NCBI RefSeq assembly: GCF_040412425.1
Contig: NC_089782.1
Location: 44,472,322-44,536,321 of the forward strand
DNA: 64,000 nucleotides
Direction: 5' to 3'
From: Macrobrachium rosenbergii
Lineage: Eukaryota; Arthropoda; Malacostraca; Decapoda; Palaemonidae
Under the pieces are notes generated by a model. That model had not been told where the DNA came from. It saw nothing but the letters and a program-made list of their open reading frames with translations, and made no database searches. Both the position numbers and the translations under genes were made by a program. Positions 56,477 through 64,000 of this stretch are shown piece after piece (position 1 is the stretch's first letter; the number at the start of each line of letters is the position of its first letter).

Positions 56477-59400
56477 TCATACACCTGTTATGCTCAGTCT
56501 GGGCCCCAACCTGGAATGAGCTTAATAGGTACACTGTAAATTATTTTTATCATAAAAATCTATATTTAGTCACGAACATGAAACAAAAAATATGACATTA
56601 TGATAAAATGATGTTTCATTATACTTACCAAAACACTGTAAAAGCTTTTATCTCTTAAAATTCGACACGTCCGAGATATAAATTTTCAAACTTTGTTTGG
56701 AATGCTGATATAATTGGCGGGAGACCCAACCCCACCGGATGCCGTGGGGGTGGCGTGGAAGGCGACATACCCAGTAACCCAGGTCAGTTTCAATCTCAAT
56801 AGTGTATAAACAGTGTTGCTCAACAAAAAATAAAAGGTAAATTAGTGACTATTTTAATTGTTTTTACCAATAAGGAGAATTGGACAACTTCAATACTACG
56901 AAAGAAAACGGTTATGCTTATGTATACAGGGGTAACTTGAATAGTTGTCAAATGTTCTGCAGGAGAGTTTACTTAATATTATTAAAGATTTATTTAATTT
57001 GTATTAAACATTTTATAGATATTTTGTTGTGTTTAAGTTAATATTAATATTTTAAAATTAGTAAATCATTGTTATAAGCATTTTAGGGGGTGTATATACA
57101 TAAGAGTAATAGTTCTAAAAGGGTACTAATCTAAGATGACTTTGGGTGTTCTGGGATGATGGTTTGGGGTGTGCGTACTTTTGTTTGAATTGATATTAAA
57201 TTGTTTTAGTATGATAATTTAGGGTATATTTTTGTTTGAACTACTAAATTAGGCAGTGAAATTTTAAAATAAAAAGTTATAAGCATTTTAATATAAGGGG
57301 TACAGGGTATTAGGCAGTTGTAAGCTGTTATAAGTGTTTTTAGATGGGATTCTGCATTTCCGCAGTGGGTTCTGAAACCTACCCCCACCAAAAAGTGGGG
57401 ATATATATACAATAAGTGAAAATACAAAACCACCAATATGTCAATTAATAAATAAGTGGTATAGAAGTTATTGTATTATAAGTATCAAAAGCACTTACTG
57501 GAGTTTCAATTGTAATGTAACCTTGCATGGCCTTAGCATGTTCTGCCTCTTCCACGGTCATCATAGACTTTTTGGCATCTGAGGGTTCTACTTGCTTTGC
57601 CGAGAGGTCATCAATAAGGCGGGGTAGGGATGTACTCACAGCACGCCTGAAAAGTAAATATGACTGCTGGTTAAAGATACAATCAAAATGAGTCTAAAAC
57701 TCAAAGCAAAATTACTTCTAAGCCCTTAAGGACCCGTGAATAATTCCAGAATACAATAAAAATATAAGGCTTAAAAGAATTTACAAACCTGTTATATACA
57801 TGTATTTCTGCACTTGAAATTCACTAGGAATGCCATCATCATCAAAGGATAGCAATTTGCAACTAACCTGGTAGTTCATTTAGTCATTATACTGTCACAA
57901 AAGGTGAGCCAGGTCAATAACAGACTCTTGTAAGTTTTATTGGCGTCCTGATTCATGTTCATGGATTTGACCATTCTGGTTAAAAAATTAAAGCACCCCA
58001 CGTCTAACACAGTAGTAATGAGGATCATTGTAAGAACTGGGACTTTTGGGTGGGGGAGAACCAAAACCAGGATACAGCCAACTAACCTGACCTAAGGTGG
58101 CATATCCTACCTAAAGACTTACTCGATACTATTATTTTTGGCCGTCAACGAGAAAGAACCAAAACACATAAAATAAGCCATTCTTACACAGTAAGGACAC
58201 TAACATCTGCACATGGATATCAAGTTATCTTAAAAAAAAAAAAGCACCTAACCTACCATTATTATTTCAGAATTATTTGGAAACTCATCTCACAAACCAC
58301 AAGAGAACAGCAAAACAAAGATGATGAATCCATGATTGTAAGATCTGTAAAACTTGAGAGGCACATTTTACCTAGAGATGGCAAAACAAACACCGATTTG
58401 CCTGGCGATGTCATACGACTGTGCATTGCCATCAACTGTCAATGATGTTTGGCCGTTCATTGTGCGTGCATGCATGTTTTTTGTTGAAAATAATATTTCC
58501 TCAAGATACAATACATTCTAGGTTATAAAACCCTAAATACAATTTGGGAGGACTCTTGTTCACTTTTCTAAATATGCTCTTAATACAAATCTATGTACCT
58601 AAACTTGAATATGTCGTGTAAATAGCCTAGCTGACTCAATCGACTTGTCATACTCATCACTGTCAGTATTGTCCAGGGTGCCTCATGTTGGTGTGTCCAA
58701 TTTGAATTAGTTTATTATTATGCTAATAAATACAAGAAGTAAAGTTACCACAGAATAATTGGATACTTAAATGTGAAATGTACATGATAGGGCCTTAAAG
58801 TATGTGGTTGAGCCAATCTGGCTAGCATGCTGTATACATTTAGCGTAGCTTACACATGCTTGACAGGACAGGGAGTGAAAATGGCAGCCACCCCATATTG
58901 GGTATCAAGCTAGGTTAGCCTATATTAGGCTATGATGTGCAAAGATTTTACTAAAAAATTAGTCTTTTTAACCTCAATACGAAAACTTGATATTGGGGTG
59001 TTTATGCTGTGCTCTTAAGCCTCCTTAATATGTATAGATTAATACAAAAATCATACAGCACTAAAATCTACCACAGATTTACTGTTACTGTGATATTTCC
59101 CTTGTTTTATACTTTAAGATTTGGTAAATGTAAAGGAGAAGGCTGCAAGAAGATAACGTTTACTAATGTAGAATTTTTACTATACATTATAGAAAATGGT
59201 ATATATAACAGAGTACAGGTGAGATAATTTGAAAAATTTACTGTGATAATGAGAAACTTACCATCTTTTTTTTTTTTTATCTTTTTACTTTCATCCCTGA
59301 GCGGAAGCTCTACTGGGCACCAAGTTTACTACTATCCCTTTGGGGATAAGAGCAAAAATATAAACAACAGATGATAAATTTCCAATTATCTTGGTAAATT

Positions 59401-60908
59401 TCTATTATCTCACCTGTACTGTATTATATACACACTTTTCTATATTCTCCAGTAAAGGAATTGCATTAATAAACAATATCTTTGTGCAGCCTTCTCCTTT
59501 ACATTTACCCATGATTCATTCCTAGGGAGATGGTACTAAACTCAGCGTTCATGAGGAGGATACGGTATTAAAGGCAAAAATTTACTGAAAAAAGTCTTAA
59601 AAACCTGACTAACACCCTCAATAGGCATAAATATTATTTTGTCTGTCTGATGACAGGATTTACAGTAAAACAAAATTTACCCAAAGCCCTCCTGACCAGG
59701 CGGTCCTGGTCGTTTCAGCTGTAAGTCACTTTAGGCCGTAACATCCAAAACAATGTAAGACGTTATGTTTATGGTATTTACCGTTATGTTTATGGTACTT
59801 ACCATTATTATTTCATGTTTTACGTACATCCCCAAGGGGCTGGTACTAAACACGGCGCCCATTTTGCACGTAAACGTGCTTATGGCCTAAATGACTTACT
59901 GCCGAAACGACCCGAATGCTGACCAGGTAAGGGCATGAGACCCTTGGTGAAGTTCAGTAAACATATCCTAGGTCTGGGTAGGCCGTCTTCCCTCTTAAAT
60001 GTCTACTTTATGCAGCAAGTGTAAAACAAATGGAACAGGTTCCGCAGACGTAGACAAACCTAACCTTTCCTAGAATGCCATGTCCTGACCTAACCAGACC
60101 TTACCTTCCTAACCTTACTTAGGGAGCCATGACCCAAACTGGCCGGTGGGGCTTCACCCCTTCTGGACTCCTCCAAGTAACACTAGGCTAGACATTGGAG
60201 ACACTGGACTTAGCTTCTGTTCAGAGGTAGTCCCGTCGTTCTGCAAGCCACCACTTCAGTTAAGGAAGGGTAGATTGCAGAGGATGGGGTCACGAATTAC
60301 TTAGGGGGGTAAAGTGCCCCTGGCCAGGTTAGGCCATGGTGTCTGAGTTTAGGTTGGATTAAGGTAGCCTAGCCTAAGTCTGGTTAGGTCGTGGCCTATT
60401 TCCTTTGAAATCCCTACTACAGAAGCCCTGCTCCCTCACTCTGCATTTCCTCCCGTCCTAATGCAATGTAATTCGGCTAGCAAAAGCTTAGCCTAGGACT
60501 GTTACGTTATTACTAGCCTATTGTTGCTGGTAGTGGCCCAGGCTAGACTAGCGTAAGTTGGCCCCATGCCAGCACATATTTTTTGCTCGTTGACAACCTC
60601 GTACCACTAAAACCAAGATACACTCCAAAGACTTGAGGATTGTTTAAACCTTTTTGAATAATATTCTTAAATTATCATCATAAAAGTGACCGGATTATGA
60701 TGGAACTAGCCTAAGCTGACCTTCCGTCAGCAAAGTTAAGCCTATTTCAGCTTATATTTACTTTAAGATAAGGTTCTACTTAATAAGAATAACGCATAGT
60801 AAATGGAAAACTTTACTGTAAGATTAAGATATTGAAAACTTACCCCTGACGTAAAGTAATACGAGAAAACTGCGAGCAAAGCGCAGCTGTACCTAACCGG
60901 AGAGCCAT
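51061..60908 (-). CDS. NDUFS4: NADH dehydrogenase [ubiquinone] iron-sulfur protein 4, mitochondrial (complex I 18-kDa/AQDQ subunit)
   Basis: This nuclear-encoded accessory subunit of mitochondrial complex I sits on the matrix arm near the NADH-oxidising module and stabilises its attachment. Five exons join in consistent phase to give 188 residues, against 175 in human. The N-terminus [20 protein letters not shown] is basic, with hydroxylated residues and no acidic residue, as in a matrix-targeting presequence. Diagnostic family sequence follows: [20 protein letters not shown] (72-91), [24 protein letters not shown] (about 119-135) and [17 protein letters not shown] (172-188) at the C-terminus. 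The RRST near the end corresponds to the basic RxS site reported as a cAMP-dependent kinase target in mammals. One intron is GC-AG. The gene converges on MBOAT7. Confidence 0.95.
51214..51652 (-). other. NDUFS4 intron 4 with a perfect 44-bp tandem triplet
   Basis: Short GT-AG intron, phase 0. It holds three identical 44-bp units at 51317-51448. Nothing else is seen. Confidence 0.85.
51317..51448. repeat. Minisatellite: 44-bp unit, three perfect copies
   Basis: Units start at 51317, 51361 and 51405, each beginning GATGTCAGTCATTCAGCAGC and ending AAAGATCCC, without a single mismatch. Perfect identity suggests a recent or recombining array, or an assembly artefact. Confidence 0.97.
51653..51740 (-). 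CDS. NDUFS4: NDUFS4 coding exon 4
   Basis: It encodes the end of codon 109 and residues 110-138: [20 protein letters not shown] then TADPLSNVE. The acceptor is TTTACTTAG and the donor GAG|GTTAGT. The block is almost identical across metazoan NDUFS4. Confidence 0.96.
51741..53432 (-). other. NDUFS4 intron 3, a GC-AG intron
   Basis: The donor is CACAG|GCAAGT at 53433/53432 on the minus strand and the acceptor is TTAG at 51741. No GT donor nearby gives a usable frame: the alternative GTGTAA four bases on would put a stop in exon 4. It is AT-rich and contains no recognised repeat. Confidence 0.88.
53433..53545 (-). CDS. NDUFS4: NDUFS4 coding exon 3
   Basis: It encodes residues 72-108 plus two bases: [20 protein letters not shown], then [17 protein letters not shown]. 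The acceptor is TTTTTCAG. It ends with a GC donor, in phase 2, completing an Arg codon with exon 4. Confidence 0.95.
54493..54609. repeat. (AAT)n trinucleotide microsatellite
   Basis: About 115 bp of AAT repeats with sporadic C and G interruptions. The poly-Asn and poly-Ile frames across it are artefacts. Confidence 0.97.
55798..57411. mobile_element. Diverged, interrupted relative of the mariner-like MITE
   Basis: The left end 'cagtgctaccccacttttt' and interior 'tattcactaattactgtatttt' and 'tttttatgataaaaa' resemble the start of the MITEs at 20681 and 23685. The right part 'ttataagcattttaatataagggg', 'aagtgtttttagatgggattctgcattt' and 'aaaaagtgggg' resembles their second half. About 1.2 kb in between is foreign, including a long hairpin and an unidentified segment (56600-57230). 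The assignment is from pattern similarity. Confidence 0.45.
56039..56600. repeat. Long foldback (inverted repeat) with an 8-bp loop
   Basis: The arms meet at TCCAGT (56311-56316) and ACTGGA (56325-56330). Outwards they pair as 'aattattttaatttaatttt', 'catccaaaaacac' against its inverse, then (CT)n at 56176-56203 against (GA)n at 56443-56475, then 'aggtcgggccccagactgat' against 'ctcagtctgggccccaacct', and finally 'gtttgtgactaaata' against 'tatttagtcacgaac'. Each arm is about 270 bp. A 20-bp direct duplication ('gatttacagtg...') unbalances the left arm. Confidence 0.9.
57499..57646 (-). CDS. NDUFS4: NDUFS4 coding exon 2
   Basis: It encodes residues 22-71: [20 protein letters not shown], a linker rich in charged residues, ending GYITIETP. 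The acceptor is ACTTTTCAG and the donor CCA|GTAAGT. This N-terminal part is poorly conserved between phyla; the call relies on clean splice phases with exons 1 and 3. Confidence 0.9.
58987..59110 (+). repeat. Unnamed dispersed repeat, single unit
   Basis: 'gtttatgctgtgctcttaagcctccttaatat' and 'atttactgttactgtgatatt' match the units at 14870-15130. It runs directly into the left arm of the inverted repeat at 59121. Confidence 0.6.
59121..59512. repeat. Imperfect inverted repeat, arms about 120 bp
   Basis: The left arm (59121-59241) holds 'ggtaaatgtaaaggagaagg', 'ctgcaagaagataa' and 'acaggtgagataat'. The right arm (59373-59512) holds 'attatctcacctgt', 'ttatatacacacttttctat' and 'tgcagccttctcctttacat'. 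The spacer is about 130 bp. Together with the adjacent unit it may be the body of an unnamed non-autonomous element. Confidence 0.75.
60844..60908 (-). CDS. NDUFS4: NDUFS4 coding exon 1 (mitochondrial presequence)
   Basis: The start codon is at 60908-60906. It encodes [20 protein letters not shown], then Q and two bases of codon 22, ending CAGGG|GTAAG. Three arginines and no acids in 21 residues fit an amphipathic matrix-targeting helix. The start is the only ATG in frame before the donor. Confidence 0.85.
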
Positions 60909-61320
60909 TTTTCTCTAATATTTTGATCAAACAATGTTACCAGACCGACATTCAGTTTCAGACCTCACTAAAACTTGCTCAACTTCTCTGATAATATGCA
61001 AAATCTAGTTTTGTTACCAGAGCGATATTATTTCTCAGTGGTTAATCAATGACCAATCTGATATATAAATCTTAGTTTTATGAATTAATTAACAATTCTA
61101 ATCGAGATATATTAACGTTTAACTACACTCCTTGTTCTTAACAGTGTTACCAGATACACCGTGATCTTCACAGGTTTCCTTGACATCAAGCAAAATTGGA
61201 AAGCAAAAGCTGATAATCTTTTAATATGTGTATCATGAACACCTTTGTAAATCATAGTTATCACATTATTTAAATGTGGTACTTTTCCTTATTAGTTTGG
61301 AAAATGTTACCACATCCTGT
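60909..61320 (-). promoter_or_regulatory. NDUFS4 proximal upstream region with repeated TGTTACCAG motif
   Basis: TGTTACCAGA occurs three times on the plus strand (60935-60944, 61012-61021 and 61145-61154) and once as TGTTACCACA (61305-61314). Read in the gene's direction it is TCTGGTAACA, extended at 61143-61156 to TCTGGTAACACTG. The form resembles the Drosophila core-promoter element called Motif 1 (TGGTCACACTG-like), so it may be a promoter element. No TATA box is seen. The transcription start is not known. Confidence 0.45.
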
Positions 61321-63480
61321 GAGAATTGCAGCTAAAGTTGCTCACTAAGGAGAGCGATTATTTCCCTGATAACATAAATGAGCCTAAAAAAATGAGGGTT
61401 TTTCACAACCGACCAATATTAAGAAACCTTAGCCATCATTTAACATCTTTCTTTTATATCAGTGGATGATGTGCCAAGTGCCTTTTACTTTTTGGTTTGC
61501 TTGAACACGAACTGCTTATATCAAAAGATGTTGATATACATAATTGTTTTAACTATACAAATCATCACCAGTGTATTTATACATAACCTTTTCAGTATCT
61601 CATTTCTTTTCGTGATTGTGTTTGTTGTTAGTTAGATTAAGCTAGCCTTATGGCTGGCTTGGAAGCATGGGATGTGCTTCTGGAACAACCCTCACATAAA
61701 TGTCTTTGGGTGTTTTTTAATTAAATAGTATCGACATGTCGTCTATTTCTAATTCCGTCTATTTGTCATCATTCAGTTGAAATGGTAATATTTTGGCAAA
61801 TTTTGATATATTCTAGGGGTTAATAAAAACCTAATACTACAGGAGAACTCTCTTCCCTGTCTAAATATGTGCTATACTGAAAGATTCCATCCCCGTGTAT
61901 GTGCTCTGTCACTGATGTGGTCAGCTCGTGATGATGGGTTTTCATGAAGCAACATTTGCATAGCCTAGATGAGCTAATTGGTTAAATCGTTAAAATCACA
62001 GACTCCAGTGTTAATATTTATGTCTTTCAAGAATAATTCATTCAGATTAGCATTTAGGTTTCATTCCTTTGTGTTTTATTTTAAAAATTATATAAGAACG
62101 GAACGCCTACCCCAGTCTGACGGTAGCTTCTAGCACGTTTTTAACCTGGTGTTTGAAGAACGAGTCTGTAAGTAAATCCGAATGCTGAGACTTATTAAAT
62201 ATAGGACTATTTATGGCCCTACACGAATGCATGTAAACGTGGGACTCTTATTCCGTCACCACCCTTGCAAAACTATATTTTGTTGGTTCATATGAAGCCG
62301 ACTTTATATCCAAAAGGGCCAATTCATAAAGTTTGATACGGTTTTAAGTGATTAAGTGGCCTGATGTGGACTTCTGGACTCGGTCTAAACAACCAAGACG
62401 ACCAAAATATTGGTTAATTTATGATTTTTTTTCACAGCCCTTCTTAACCCACATCCCGTCTCCCATCCCACCAAATAGCCATACAAAAAAGAAAAAGAAA
62501 GGAAATAATAAAGCTTAACCCCAAAGAGAGAATAGGGGTTATGTTGGGAAAAGTGGAAGCAGGGAAAACATTCCAGAGCATGGCACTGGAGGGAAAGAGC
62601 CAAGTTGGATTTGATACGTTCTGGGATGGGGGTCTTGAGGGGTGGGAAGCGGTAGTCAGAAATCTCCATCAATAAAGATATTTGAATTTTGTCATTATTT
62701 ATCTTTGCTCGAGATGGATACGAGTGGAGAGACATAACTGGGAAAAGGCAAAAAGAAATATTACTTATGCAAAAGGGAGGAGAAAAATAAAAGGAAAACA
62801 TCATTAACTACTAAAATGTTAAGACGTGGGAAGAATTATTTGTGCTGTCTGTACAACTGCATATCCCTTTAGAGCAACTTGACCAAAAAAAAAAATAATA
62901 AATATGATAAACTGAGTGGAACATCATACTCTTTATAAATTAAAAATAAATACGGTTTCTTTATATCTTCATTATTAAGAATGCACGAAAAAACATACGC
63001 ATTGTTTTCCTAGTTAATTCTATTAATAGGTGTATCTGGAAGATCAAATAAAACATGTTATCTCTCTCTCTCTCCCAAACGTTCCCCGGTTTTTCCGTAA
63101 CATTTTCGCCCCTCAGTCCATTTGAGACTGAAGATACCTGAACTCGGAAAAACACTATAATTGGCTTTGTTTACGAGAAAATAAAGACGATCGATCCTGT
63201 CAGTTCGCCTATAATCTCTGGCGGTAGTAATTCTGCTAAAGTACATAAACAAACAAGTTATCATTACGCGTTTCCTGGGATTTTCCAAAAGTCCAATGGC
63301 GTTAAATGTTTTTGTTATTATATAGAAACATTCGCCTTCCGCCAAGTCCCCAGAGAGCAGTTTTCAACCTGTTTTTCTTTCTTGAGGAAGTTCTACCGTT
63401 ATAATAATTTTCTCTGAATATCTGTATTCGGAAATATCTTTCATGAACGAAAGAAACAAAATGGCACGTACAATATAAAA
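61321..63480. other. Intergenic DNA without recognised genes
   Basis: AT-rich, no splice-competent coding frames. The longest minus frame (62385-62804, 139 codons) is dominated by S/F/L-rich low-complexity sequence and has no domain, so I treat it as chance. Confidence 0.6.
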
Positions 63481-63752
63481 TTTAGGCCGATGGCCAAGCC
63501 CTGGGGACTTTAGAGGTTATTCAGCGATCAAAGGAACACTATGAGTAAGAAGTTTAAAGGGTGTAACAGGAGGAAAACCTCGCAGTTGCACTATGAAACA
63601 ATTATAAGTCAGATGGAAGAAAGAATACGAATGGAAGTACAGTAAAAGGAATGAAAGGGGGTTGTAGCTAGAGGCCGAAGGGACGCTGCAAAGAACCTTA
63701 AGTAATGCCTACAGTGCACCGCGTGAGGTACACTGATTGCACTACCCCCTAA
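63481..63752 (-). repeat. Decapod-type interspersed repeat, copy D (reverse)
   Basis: It reads on the minus strand with the same landmarks: 'gggggtagtgcaatcagtgta', 'gcattacttaaggttctttg', 'cctctagctacaaccccc', 'gcaactgcgaggttttcctcctgttacacc' and 'aaagtccccagggcttggcc'. It gives the empty-site version of the point where the MITE sits in copy B. Confidence 0.85.
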
Positions 63753-64000
63753 GAGACAAAATGACACGTATGACGTTTTTCATTGGCCCTTCTTAACGTC
63801 ACTGTTTTAGGATATATTTTATGGGCTTGTTCGAAGAACAAAAATACAGTCTTAACTGTTTAAGGAATATGTACACGATTTTTATTTACTTTTACATTTA
63901 AACAACTACTATGACATCTCTCTCCTGCTTCGTTTCTTTTTTTTAACTAATCTTGATTTTCATGTTTCCATTTACTTAAACATTGTTCCATCTATTCCAA
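63753..64000. other. Window end, nothing recognised
   Basis: AT-rich sequence without frame, repeat or signal that I can support. Confidence 0.6.

Larger units (their letters stand above)
53546..57498 (-). other. NDUFS4 intron 2, with nested repeats
   Basis: GT-AG intron of about 4 kb, phase 0. It includes an (AAT)n microsatellite and a mariner-related element broken up by a large foldback. From 54620 to 55790 I see no gene or repeat that I can name. Confidence 0.85.
57647..60843 (-). other. NDUFS4 intron 1
   Basis: GT-AG intron of 3.2 kb, phase 2. It contains a dispersed repeat unit (58987-59110) and an imperfect inverted repeat (59121-59512). The segment 59700-60550 is relatively GC-rich and full of CCTAACC/GGTTAGG-like words but has no frame or gene. 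Confidence 0.85.

Noticed and set aside
56625..56645. Minus-strand GGTAAGTAT donor-like site in NDUFS4 intron 2
   Set aside because: No open exon with an acceptor precedes it and the NDUFS4 protein is complete without it. It sits inside the nested repeat.
62385..62804. 139-codon minus-strand open frame
   Set aside because: Low-complexity S/F/L-rich sequence at the start, no domain and no splice context. Its length is within chance for such composition.

Overview
This is eukaryotic nuclear DNA, most likely from a decapod crustacean. It is AT-rich and carries very long (TA)n and (GT)n tracts. It contains a tRNA-derived SINE and a repeat with 'cccctagctgcaa' and 'ggtcccagcgctaggtcttt' cores that I associate with decapod genomes, plus mariner-like MITEs and a BEL/Pao retrotransposon. 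Genes are small exons spread over large introns with GT-AG, and once GC-AG, junctions. The taxon is inferred from these repeats and is not proven.

Layout: (1) 1-5040, minus strand: a decayed BEL/Pao LTR retrotransposon with gag, zinc knuckle, protease, partial RT, RNase H tail and integrase, split in its RT by a mariner-like MITE. (2) 5.1-8.5 kb: microsatellites, an unassigned GC-richer stretch and a TIR element; these lie in the last intron of the next gene. (3) 8516-8596, plus: the terminal coding exon of transcription elongation factor TFIIS (TCEA), with its 3' UTR to about 9.95 kb; its other exons are off the left edge. (4) 10-13 kb: intergenic repeats, including a SINE with a 16-bp target duplication and a Harbinger-like MITE whose empty site can be read in another repeat copy at 63.56 kb. 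(5) 14046-46055, plus: a complete nine-exon MBOAT7 (lysophosphatidylinositol acyltransferase) gene, 511 codons, with a 20-kb intron 4 that holds a candidate extra 57-nt in-frame exon. (6) 46-51 kb: the MBOAT7 3' UTR and the gap between convergent genes. (7) 51061-60908, minus: a complete five-exon NDUFS4 gene (mitochondrial complex I subunit), 188 codons, with one GC-AG intron and a cluster of TGTTACCAG motifs upstream. (8) 61-64 kb: intergenic, with one reverse-oriented decapod repeat.

The three host genes do not form a pathway: transcript elongation, phosphatidylinositol remodelling at the ER, and respiratory complex I assembly. TCEA and MBOAT7 run in the same direction and MBOAT7 and NDUFS4 converge. 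I found no tRNA or rRNA gene, CRISPR array or prokaryotic feature. No wholly new system is evident. The best leads are the candidate MBOAT7 cassette exon, the promoter motif cluster, the nested MITE and foldback structures, and several dispersed repeats I cannot name.
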